From a virus, in the IMG/VR virus record IMGVR_UViG_3300038491_000058, positions 1 through 48,147 of that record: a stretch of DNA of 48,147 nucleotides; one strand, written 5' to 3'. Position 1 is the first letter of the stretch; each line of letters opens with the position of its first letter. The notes below the pieces were generated by a model. It saw only the letters and a list, made by a program, of their open reading frames with translations, did not search any database and was not told the origin of the DNA. A program made the translations under genes and the position numbers. Below, piece by piece: positions 8,558 through 15,342 of this stretch.

Positions 8558-9018
8558 TTTTGGATAATATTCTCAATACTTCTTGTGACTATCTCCCCTG
8601 TATTTTTATTACGTAGCCTTACTGTAGTATCTTTAGACACACACTCAATGAAAGCCATCTCATCAATCACTAAGCATTGATGACTTAATACACCGTTAGC
8701 GTAATATGTATGAGTTTTCTCAACTTCTAGCAGCTCGTATACTTTACTATCATCAGTGTAAGTGGCAATATCGGTAATTTCAATACCACCATATAATTTA
8801 TTTTTAATTAAAAGATCTTTTGCATAAACGATCTCCTCGTTTTCTGCTAACAGTTTATGTAGAGGTGTACATATTAACTCTTTATCACTAGAGAGTGTGA
8901 GTTTAATTTTTGAAGGGTTACTACCGATTATAAGCCCTTTAAAGTCTCTGAAACCGTCGTTTGTTAGTACTTGATATTTGCTATTTTTAAAGCATTTATA
9001 TTTTGTTAAGTCTGCCAT
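8551..9018 (-). CDS. 17: Large terminase middle fragment: intein C-half, 11-residue Walker B extein, intein N-half
   Basis: 155 aa in three parts. Residues 1-114 are a C-half (YQVLTNDGFRDFKGL ... VEKTHTYYANGVLSHQ). Residues 115-125, CLVIDEMAFIE, are the only terminase sequence and form the Walker B strand with the catalytic Glu. Residues 126-155 are an N-half starting with nucleophile Cys (CVSKDTTVRLRNKNTGE). This polypeptide must splice at both ends to restore ARGQSVN-CLVIDEMAFIE-THLIEEFW. The first intein ends in Gln rather than the usual Asn. The gene starts 4 nt after the upstream endonuclease stop and lacks a late promoter, suggesting coupled translation. Confidence 0.9.
   Translation of the reverse strand: MADLTKYKCFKNSKYQVLTNDGFRDFKGLIIGSNPSKIKLTLSSDKELICTPLHKLLAENEEIVYAKDLLIKNKLYGGIEITDIATYTDDSKVYELLEVEKTHTYYANGVLSHQCLVIDEMAFIECVSKDTTVRLRNKNTGEIVTRSIENIIQKT
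8554..8643 (-). other. Atypical split intein 3, N-half (30 residues)
   Basis: It starts with Cys (CVSKDTTVRL) after Glu of the Walker B extein and stops after IQKT. It carries block A only. Confidence 0.8.
8677..9018 (-). other. Atypical split intein 2, C-half (114 residues, C-terminal Gln)
   Basis: It ends LSHQ followed by Cys as +1 residue. Asn-to-Gln is a known but uncommon variant of the cyclising residue. Confidence 0.8.
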
Positions 9019-9022
9019 CTTA

Positions 9023-9847
9023 CTATTTTATTTTTGTTTCGAGATTTGTACCTCTTTTTGGGAAGCATTTAGGACAAGCGGGTCTATGACCAATAGATAA
9101 ATCATGATAAAATCTAGCGTCACACTCTTGACATACCCATTTATATTTTTTATACAGTGCAACTCCGTTATACGTCTCATCCAACTTAACGTTATAATCT
9201 GTCTCAATTTTAGAGATTAATTTAACTTGCTTTGTAAAAATGGCGCGCTGCGTAATAGCCTCAGATTGCATTGGGTTATCTACACCATATTTTTCATTCA
9301 ATGTCTTTCGAGCTTTATTTTTATAATCTTCAGTCTGAAAAAAGTGATCAACACCGTATTTTAAGTTATTATGTTTAACTCGTGTTGTCTTAAGCTTAGA
9401 TATATCGCTACACGTTTTATTACTCCATGTATTAATCACTTTACTTTTAAAATCCTCGCTCTGCTGGTATATCTCGCTCCCGTATTTCTCCTGGTTGGTT
9501 GCCTTACTATGTGATTGACCGGCTTTTGATTGCAACCAAGACGTTGCACCATATTTCTCTATATTAGTTAATTTAATCTCCTCAACATTATATTTATTAC
9601 TACATTTACGACAACAAAACTTACCATACCCGGATTTAAAATCCCGGTATTTGAGAATACTATTACACTGCATGCATGTTGGTGTCTCTGATATATTATG
9701 ACACACATTATACGCATTACGAGCAAATGTTAACTCAGAGTCATATAGTTCATGTTGCTTTATAAATGTCACTTCATCACCGTGGAGATATTTCGGAAAA
9801 ACCTTAGGTATATTTGTAAGCGTTAATAGTACACTATTCACATCCAT
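9023..9847 (-). CDS. Homing-endonuclease-like protein lacking a visible nuclease domain
   Basis: 274 aa from the ATG at 9847, chosen because ATAAATA lies 5 nt upstream of it. It has a CMQC ... CCRKC zinc-finger-like cluster, then a series of E-KYG-x5-QS-x-D/A repeats (EKYGATSWLQS, EKYGSEIYQQS, KYGVDHFFQT, EKYGVDNPMQS). A second finger follows (CQEC ... CPKC). Phage homing endonucleases of this layout normally continue into a Vsr-like nuclease after an S/N-x-x-E-x-x-I motif. This one stops at TNLETKIK, exactly there. It fills the break of split intein 2. It is probably a decayed endonuclease, or a DNA-binding remnant. Confidence 0.7.
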   Translation of the reverse strand: MDVNSVLLTLTNIPKVFPKYLHGDEVTFIKQHELYDSELTFARNAYNVCHNISETPTCMQCNSILKYRDFKSGYGKFCCRKCSNKYNVEEIKLTNIEKYGATSWLQSKAGQSHSKATNQEKYGSEIYQQSEDFKSKVINTWSNKTCSDISKLKTTRVKHNNLKYGVDHFFQTEDYKNKARKTLNEKYGVDNPMQSEAITQRAIFTKQVKLISKIETDYNVKLDETYNGVALYKKYKWVCQECDARFYHDLSIGHRPACPKCFPKRGTNLETKIK

Positions 9848-9862
9848 AATAGTATTTATTAC
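9848..9862 (-). promoter_or_regulatory. T4-type late promoter
   Basis: ATAAATA (minus, 9853-9859) with 5 nt to ATG. It sets the start of the gene at 9847. Confidence 0.55.
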
Positions 9863-9899
9863 CCAATTGGGTAAAGCCACCGGTAAAGGTATTATATTT

Positions 9900-11594
9900 T
9901 TAATTGTCCAGGAATATAGGAAGTAACTCCCCACCTTCAAATTCAGCTGCTAACTCCTCCATGGAGCAATCAAATGTTAACCCAGTTTCTTTATCTTTCA
10001 ACGTTATTATTGTCTCCCCGTCGACACAGTTGACGGATTGGCCACGGGCTGCTGACCCGGTCGTAGTAGTAATACCTATACGAGAGCCATTCTCAAGGGT
10101 CATGGACGTTTTGGCATATTCTTTAACAGGCGGCTTAAGCCAGTTAGGTAGTTCCTCATATGCCATCCGAACTCTTTGAAATATTTCAATCGCAGTAGCT
10201 TCTTTGTTAGCTACTAGCAATATTCGCTGATCTGCATTAAAGCATGCTTGCCAGAGGATATAAATTGTCATCATTGTCGAGTTGTGAGTAGGTATATACT
10301 GATTACCTGCGAGAAATTGCGAATCTTCACTATCAACAGTTATACACCTAACAGGAACCGATTCAACAAGCTCTATATTCTTTATAAAGTGATACTGCCC
10401 CCTTATTTTAAAGTTATGCTTCTTCTCTTGATGCTTTATTCTTTTCTGCTTAAACGATAATAGAGCTACATCTTCAATTGGTTTAAATGTTATAGATGAG
10501 CATGGCTTACATTCCACACCATTAAGTGTCGGTATATAGTCTTTTAATGTAACCTTATACCCTAGACTTTCAGTTAACTGCTTTACCTGTCTAGTGAGAT
10601 TCTTATTTGTGTTATAAAACTGACATGTACCTGCTTTATTTATATAGCCATCACTATCAACTAAACCTTGCAGTAACTGTAATCGTTGCTCTCTACTCGC
10701 TAACATATAATCAACGGGTATATGTTTATTATTGAGTAAGTTATTATGTCTTAATAACGAACTAAGACTCTTTGTTTGTATATCAGACTCAACAGTAGGG
10801 CGAATAAAATAATTTTTCGAATTGTAGTTTTTAATAATAAGCTTATCAAATTGCTCTATCTTATCAAATATTTTAATCTGTTCGTCTATATCTCTATGAC
10901 CAACTGTTATTGTACCGGTAGCAGATGTACCATCACCTAACCACAAGCCTAGGACATAGGGATGTATAGGTAATTCTTTCTCTATACCCCCAACACCATT
11001 AATACATGTTGGTATTCTGTGATTAGGCTCAGGTCTCTTCTTACCACTATATAGTGTGTCTAAAATATCTCTTGTTGTCTTAACTGACCCACTACACTCC
11101 TTTCTACGATCACCCCTCGTCTGAGTAAACCATAAATGATCACCATCTGCAACTATCTCCTCCCCGTTATCAAATGTTACTTTATAACAGTCACGATCAT
11201 ATAATACATCATGCGCTTTTAAAACACTACACTGATCACCCTTATTATCGTATATAACATCACCAGATTTAATAGACCCCATATCCATCCACCCGGTTGG
11301 TGTTGGTATTGGTGTATCTAATGCTAGTGCCTTACCTATCTGTCTACTTGCTAGCTGTATAAAGAATCGATTATCTCTCATCTTACGGATGGCTCGCTTT
11401 TGAGCAGGATATAGCTTAATAGTCTCACGCCCACGATCAAGATTAATAATATAGAAATAATTTTCAGCAAAATAGAGTATATTCTGACTCGCTTTCTTAA
11501 GCGCGTTCACTTGCGATGTAGTATATTCACCTTTCCAGTTAACATTTGGTAGGTTTTTGTTACCCATGTAGAACATATTACTTTGCTGAGCCAT
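9900..11594 (-). CDS. 17: Large terminase N-terminal fragment with complete intein in Walker A and split-intein N-half at its C-terminus
   Basis: 564 aa. Residues 1-88 are N-extein with the adenine-binding Q motif region (IKLYPAQKRAIRKM) and half of Walker A (LASRQIGK). Residues 89-438 are a full intein starting Ala (ALALDTPIPTPTGW) with a LAGLIDADG endonuclease (VLGLWLGDG and LLQGLVDSDGYI), ending IPTHN. Residues 439-522 resume the ATPase (STMMTIYILWQACF, LLVANKEATA, SAARGQSVN). Residues 523-564 are a 42-residue intein N-half beginning Cys (CVDGETIITLKDKETG). Spliced Walker A reads SRQIGKSTMMT, matching gp17-type terminases. The strong late promoter TATAAATA lies upstream. Confidence 0.92.
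   Translation of the reverse strand: MAQQSNMFYMGNKNLPNVNWKGEYTTSQVNALKKASQNILYFAENYFYIINLDRGRETIKLYPAQKRAIRKMRDNRFFIQLASRQIGKALALDTPIPTPTGWMDMGSIKSGDVIYDNKGDQCSVLKAHDVLYDRDCYKVTFDNGEEIVADGDHLWFTQTRGDRRKECSGSVKTTRDILDTLYSGKKRPEPNHRIPTCINGVGGIEKELPIHPYVLGLWLGDGTSATGTITVGHRDIDEQIKIFDKIEQFDKLIIKNYNSKNYFIRPTVESDIQTKSLSSLLRHNNLLNNKHIPVDYMLASREQRLQLLQGLVDSDGYINKAGTCQFYNTNKNLTRQVKQLTESLGYKVTLKDYIPTLNGVECKPCSSITFKPIEDVALLSFKQKRIKHQEKKHNFKIRGQYHFIKNIELVESVPVRCITVDSEDSQFLAGNQYIPTHNSTMMTIYILWQACFNADQRILLVANKEATAIEIFQRVRMAYEELPNWLKPPVKEYAKTSMTLENGSRIGITTTTGSAARGQSVNCVDGETIITLKDKETGLTFDCSMEELAAEFEGGELLPIFLDN
9903..10028 (-). other. Atypical split intein 2, N-half (42 residues)
   Basis: It begins Cys-Val-Asp-Gly after the extein sequence RGQSVN and ends in FLDN and a stop. 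The partner C-half starts at 9018. Confidence 0.82.
10281..11330 (-). other. Contiguous LAGLIDADG intein (350 residues), Ala-1 type
   Basis: It begins GCA-CTA-GCA (Ala-Leu-Ala) at 11330 and ends CAC-AAC (His-Asn) at 10281, before Ser. Two LAGLIDADG-like helices flank the endonuclease core. Position 1 is Ala rather than Cys or Ser, as in KlbA-like or class 3 inteins. The insertion is inside the P-loop, a typical target. Confidence 0.88.
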
Positions 11595-11609
11595 TGAAAA
11601 TATTTATAC
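11595..11609 (-). promoter_or_regulatory. T4 late promoter of terminase
   Basis: Perfect TATAAATA (minus, 11601-11608), 6 nt before the ATG at 11594. It is divergent from the promoter at 11616. Confidence 0.7.
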
Positions 11610-11615
11610 CTAGAC

Positions 11616-11627
11616 ATAAATAAATAT
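11616..11627 (+). promoter_or_regulatory. T4-type late promoter
   Basis: ATAAATAAATAT immediately before the ATG at 11628. It forms a compact divergent late promoter pair with 11601-11608. Confidence 0.6.
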
Positions 11628-12629
11628 ATGTCTACAAAAGATTTAATGAATTTAGGTCAGGTATACGGTACAATATTTAACGACTTTAAAAAAACTATTG
11701 TCAAAGAAAGTACCGTGCCTAAAGGTGAAATTGGAAACGCGGATCTCGAGCAGAAAGGTGGTCCTGAAGAGACTGCCGGTTATAGCAGCGATAGAGTTGA
11801 TATAGAAGATGAAGATCAAAAAAGTAATGATTATAACATTAAAGGTCTTTCATACGGTAAGGGTAATAATCCAGGCAATACACAAAGCCCTCAACCAACT
11901 ACAGGTGATGCTGCTCTATTAGGTATTGTAGGTGACGGAGACGAGGATGAGGAAGATACTAAAAATGATGAATATCCATATGAATGTGACTGTGGTGAAA
12001 CGTGGAAGACAAAGGACGCTGCATCGCAATGTAGTACTTGCCAGGGGCACAGTAATATACACGATGAGGATGAAGAAATTTTACATGAAACAGAGAAAAT
12101 TGCGAGGAATGGACTAAATAATTTTATGAAGCGAAAATCAGTCTTTGATAAACTTTACGATAAGGTCATGGTTAGTGAAAACTTTGGTGAATTAGAACCC
12201 AGTGATCTTGACTCCCTCGGGTTAGATGACGCTGTACCAGATAGTGAACTAGGTGATGAAGGTGAAGATGGTGATGAAATCACCGTTACCCTTGATCGTT
12301 CAACAGCCCAAGCTTTATGTGATGTATTGCAAGCAGCTATCGGGCATAGTGAAGATGGTGACGAAGATTTTGGTGCCGGTGATAGTGATGATGGGTTTGA
12401 TGGGTTCGATGGTGAAGAGGATGAAGAGGGCGCACCAACCGCACTAAACACATCTTATAATGATGGAAAGTCCAATAAAGTTGGATCACTTAAAGCAAAA
12501 GGTGGGGCGACATTTAAAGGTACTAACATAAAGGTAGATACAGGCTCCACCCACTCCGGCAGCTATAATGATGGTAAAAATAACAAGGTTGGTAACCTCA
12601 AAACCAATCAATCAGCTTTCGAGCAGTAA
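11628..12629 (+). CDS. Acidic late protein with zinc-ribbon-like motif, unknown function
   Basis: 333 aa and strongly acidic (long Asp/Glu/Gly runs at about 103-112 and 205-275). It contains a four-Cys motif CDCGETWKTKDAASQCSTC (about 125-143). A helix follows, FMKRKSVFDKLYDKVMVSENFG, then an ordered segment EITVTLDRSTAQALCDVLQAAIG. The C-terminus has two copies of SYNDGKxNKVGxLK. Acidic late proteins next to terminase and neck genes are often capsid-core or scaffold-associated, but no family is recognised. A terminator follows. Confidence 0.7.
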   Translation: MSTKDLMNLGQVYGTIFNDFKKTIVKESTVPKGEIGNADLEQKGGPEETAGYSSDRVDIEDEDQKSNDYNIKGLSYGKGNNPGNTQSPQPTTGDAALLGIVGDGDEDEEDTKNDEYPYECDCGETWKTKDAASQCSTCQGHSNIHDEDEEILHETEKIARNGLNNFMKRKSVFDKLYDKVMVSENFGELEPSDLDSLGLDDAVPDSELGDEGEDGDEITVTLDRSTAQALCDVLQAAIGHSEDGDEDFGAGDSDDGFDGFDGEEDEEGAPTALNTSYNDGKSNKVGSLKAKGGATFKGTNIKVDTGSTHSGSYNDGKNNKVGNLKTNQSAFEQ

Positions 12630-12652
12630 TACTAACATATAACACATAATAA

Positions 12653-12687
12653 AAAAGGCCCGCTGGTGTGAATCAGCGGGCCTTTTG
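12653..12687 (+). terminator. Intrinsic terminator
   Basis: A 13 bp stem (AAAAGGCCCGCTG / CAGCGGGCCTTTT) with an 8 nt loop, followed by a T-rich tract. It is near symmetrical and may work both ways. Confidence 0.85.
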
Positions 12688-12689
12688 TA

Positions 12690-12701
12690 TTAAATATATA
12701 C
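12690..12701 (+). promoter_or_regulatory. Late-type promoter candidate
   Basis: TTAAATATATAC next to the ATG at 12702, directly after the terminator. Confidence 0.45.
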
Positions 12702-13028
12702 ATGATTACCTTCCTAGAATATTTTAAAGGTGATAAATATATGAACCCTATGCAGAGATCTGGTAAGAATCTCTACGGTGGTGTAGATAGAAAGCACCAA
12801 AATAATGTAAAGAAGGAATATAATTCAAAATGCCCCCATGTTAACAACTTACTAAATGGTGGAGCAGCTCAAATAAAACTGATGGGTGCACCTCTTATGC
12901 AGACATTATCTTCATATAATATGGACTATCAACCAGGTACAGTAAAGGTGCTAGGCAACTCCGGAGTTGAGGTTAAGATGTACGAAGACGGAGAAAGTAA
13001 TCAATGTGGAATCTTGACTAGACGATAA
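12702..13028 (+). CDS. Late hypothetical protein, 108 aa
   Basis: It starts MITFLEYFKGDKY, a short helix common at the N-terminus of T4-like virion proteins. It continues with a Gly/Asn-rich body (HVNNLLNGGAAQIKLMGAPLMQ) and a short beta C-terminus. It lies between a late acidic protein and the neck protein on the same strand, so a structural role is plausible. No family recognised. Confidence 0.6.
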   Translation: MITFLEYFKGDKYMNPMQRSGKNLYGGVDRKHQNNVKKEYNSKCPHVNNLLNGGAAQIKLMGAPLMQTLSSYNMDYQPGTVKVLGNSGVEVKMYEDGESNQCGILTRR

Positions 13029-13072
13029 CATGGTATGCCTTGAATCTAGACTTATAAAGCAAGCCTGTAGCC

Positions 13073-13084
13073 ATAAATAAATGT
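13073..13084 (+). promoter_or_regulatory. T4-type late promoter
   Basis: ATAAATA at 13073-13079, then AATGT and the ATG at 13085. Confidence 0.6.
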
Positions 13085-13861
13085 ATGCCTTGCAACTCTG
13101 CTCGAATTAATTGCACGCCAGCTGAGATTTTTGCAGCTACTGCAATACCAGCATGTGGTAAGCTTGTCAATCCTGAGAATTTACAAGCAGAGCAGCTCAT
13201 ATATGATCAATCATATAATGACTTAATTAATAATTTTGGCATTGGGGTACAATATTATATTAACCCATTCAACCTATCAGCAGCTAACCTACTATATGGT
13301 GAGGAACCAACAAAGGTATTTAGGGGTCCGATTGATATCCAAATGTATATAGAGTTAGATGAAAACTCTATTAATCTAAGTAAATTTGGTTTTGATGCTG
13401 CTGATGACTTTACAGGTTACGTACATATTGATACATTCACTACAGCGGCGTCTGCTATTTTTGACTATTCAAGTGTTGGTCAAGATATAGAGCCAAAATC
13501 AGGTGACCTTATTGTTATGCAGTCGCTTAGCTGTGATAGACCAAACGGCCGAGGACCAAAAATATATGAGATTACTGAGCGAAGAGATGATGATATATCT
13601 TCAATTAATCCCATGCTTGGTCATTATGTGTATAGGTTAAGAGCTAAGCGATATGAATATTCGTTCGAACCTAACGCGCCAAAAGAGCCAGTAAACGATC
13701 AGATATATGAAAATGCATTTTCTGGTGTACTCTCTACTAACATACCAGGAGATAGTGTATCTGAAAATAAAACATACACATGGGATATAAACGATGAATC
13801 TCAAGTTAACATATATAACATGGATAACAACGATACAGACATATATGGATCTTACTACTAG
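13085..13861 (+). CDS. 14: Neck protein, gp14-like
   Basis: 258 aa. The central pattern E-Q-LIYDQSYNDLINNFGIGVQYYI, then LLYGEEPTKVF, then an acidic strand and LSKFGFDAADD matches the T4 gp14 neck family (helix, YY-hinge, GE-D/P-x-x-x-F, x-KFG). A beta sandwich follows (EPKSGDLIVM, KIYEITERRDD, VYRLRAKRYEYSFEP). In T4 such a protein joins the filled head to the tail. The start at 13085 is set by the late promoter. Similarity is by motif order, not alignment. Confidence 0.6.
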   Translation: MPCNSARINCTPAEIFAATAIPACGKLVNPENLQAEQLIYDQSYNDLINNFGIGVQYYINPFNLSAANLLYGEEPTKVFRGPIDIQMYIELDENSINLSKFGFDAADDFTGYVHIDTFTTAASAIFDYSSVGQDIEPKSGDLIVMQSLSCDRPNGRGPKIYEITERRDDDISSINPMLGHYVYRLRAKRYEYSFEPNAPKEPVNDQIYENAFSGVLSTNIPGDSVSENKTYTWDINDESQVNIYNMDNNDTDIYGSYY

Positions 13862-13904
13862 CCTGTGTTTGAAAGAGGTATTATATTCTTAGGTTGAGCT
13901 AGCT

Positions 13905-14393
13905 TTAGTAATACTCATGATCTTGTGACTTCTTCTGTGCATCTGCTGCTGGTTGTGGAGATGCTGTTGACTGTTTTAAAGGTGTTTTACCCTCTTTAGC
14001 CGGTTTTGTAGACATTTCTATCTGACCAGCATCATTCTTTTTGAATATAACGGGGGATTTAAATTCGACACCATCAGTATCTGTAACGTATACTGACCAG
14101 GTACCCGAGCCTGTTTGGGTGATATCGCCTGGTGATAATCCCCGTTTATCTAAAATATCTACAATTTTACGCTTCTCCGGTGTATTATACTCTTCTATGG
14201 AATGTGGGGCTCTAAGATCGTTCCTAATATTATCAACTATACTTGCAGCTGTAGGCATTGCTGCTCTAGCTAATCTACTAGTAGCTCCTACACCTACTCT
14301 AGCAACTCCTTTAGCAACTCCTTTAGCAACTCCTTTTAAAGTTGCAGCAAACCCCTCAGACGTCAACCGTAATAGTTCTTTTTGTGTTAACAT
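13905..14393 (-). CDS. Late hypothetical protein with Ala/Gly/Lys repeat, 162 aa
   Basis: The N-terminus LTQKELLRLTSEGFAATLK is helical. Next comes GVAKGVAKGVARVGVGA, encoded by a short DNA repeat (three near-identical 12-nt units around 14305-14340). The middle holds a possible winged-helix-like segment KIVDILDKRGLSPGDI, then TGSGTWSVYVTD. The C-terminal 35 residues are Pro/Lys/Gln-rich and likely disordered. A TTAAATA motif precedes the start. Function unknown; probably a minor virion or core protein. Confidence 0.55.
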   Translation of the reverse strand: MLTQKELLRLTSEGFAATLKGVAKGVAKGVARVGVGATSRLARAAMPTAASIVDNIRNDLRAPHSIEEYNTPEKRKIVDILDKRGLSPGDITQTGSGTWSVYVTDTDGVEFKSPVIFKKNDAGQIEMSTKPAKEGKTPLKQSTASPQPAADAQKKSQDHEYY

Positions 14394-14406
14394 ATAGCTT
14401 ATTTAA
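14394..14406 (-). promoter_or_regulatory. Late-type promoter candidate
   Basis: Minus-strand TTAAATA (14400-14406) with 6 nt to the ATG at 14393. Confidence 0.4.
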
Positions 14407-15311
14407 TCAACCAACGTATTTAAAATTGTAGCTGCATCATGTATTTCTGCAGATGTACTATACATACATTCATGAGGTAAGCCATTAAAGCTGTAATCAT
14501 ACAAATATGAATCAACTGTACCTTCCGGATATTGCTTAGTTGGTACAATATTTGTATGAATATCATACCCAAACACAGCTGGCTGTGTTGCAACCCATGC
14601 AACAGTTGAAGGTAAGTTGAGCGCTGCAGCTGCATGTTGGAGTGAGGAATCGATTAATAATCTCTTGGTCGAAAACAATAATAAGCTGATTAAAATTTTC
14701 TTTGGTATAAGCTTATCAACTCGCTGTACATGTTGCAGCTGAGGGTGAGCATCATGACATATATGTACTATATGATAATCTTTATGCAATTCATTTACAA
14801 CCTGCTGAATAACAGTCGGGTGAATATCTCTCATCCAAGAATATGCATATTGTTGGCTACTCGCGGATGGTGCCGGGCCTCCGAATGGTTGTATAATAAG
14901 TATTGGTTTTCCAGCTGGGTTATTAATAAGCTTTAAAGCATCTTCTTGTTCTCTAAAATTGCATGTAATATCGGTAGTAGCTTCTTCACTCGATACATTA
15001 ACTAAATTACACCATGTATTAATTAAATGATCATGCTTACATATATGTGATGTTTCTTTATACGGCTCATGCGCAAATATTTTAATATCTTTATTATAAA
15101 TATAATCTTTATAAAAGTGAGGTACATTACCAATTTTAAATATTTTATAAACATCAGGGTTATTTAAGAAAATCTCTGGCCAAGCGCATACAATAATTAT
15201 ATCTCTGTCTTTATTCTCATGCTTGTAAGCTTTAACTACAGCTGTAGACATTATATGCTTACCGACGCCACCCTCTATATGAAATAGAGTGTATTTTTTA
15301 TTTTCCATCAT
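14403..15311 (-). CDS. Glycosyltransferase family 9-like protein
   Basis: 302 aa, GT-B-like. The N-terminal Rossmann start FHIEGGVGKHIMSTAVVKAYK has the Gly-rich loop of the heptosyltransferase (GT9) family. A PILIIQPFGGPAPSAS strand opens the second domain. The donor-site region is LLIDSSLQHAAAALNLPSTVAW, the family's S-x-x-x-H-x-A-A-x-L-x-x-P-x-V motif. Such enzymes transfer sugars in LPS core or to glycosylated virion proteins. It lies between late genes, so modification of a virion protein or host surface is possible. Two Met codons start the frame; the first is used here. Confidence 0.65.
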   Translation of the reverse strand: MMENKKYTLFHIEGGVGKHIMSTAVVKAYKHENKDRDIIIVCAWPEIFLNNPDVYKIFKIGNVPHFYKDYIYNKDIKIFAHEPYKETSHICKHDHLINTWCNLVNVSSEEATTDITCNFREQEDALKLINNPAGKPILIIQPFGGPAPSASSQQYAYSWMRDIHPTVIQQVVNELHKDYHIVHICHDAHPQLQHVQRVDKLIPKKILISLLLFSTKRLLIDSSLQHAAAALNLPSTVAWVATQPAVFGYDIHTNIVPTKQYPEGTVDSYLYDYSFNGLPHECMYSTSAEIHDAATILNTLVD

Positions 15312-15342
15312 ATATATATATGATTAAATAATATATGGCAAC

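Noticed and set aside
5889-11594. Terminase as a frameshifted pseudogene
   Set aside because: All breaks coincide with intein splice motifs, each piece starts or ends in intein sequence, and exteins join without loss.
12155-12451. Minus-strand Ser/Pro-rich frame and plus-strand Met-rich frames over the acidic gene
   Set aside because: Mirror frames of Asp/Glu/Gly codons in the real late gene at 11628.
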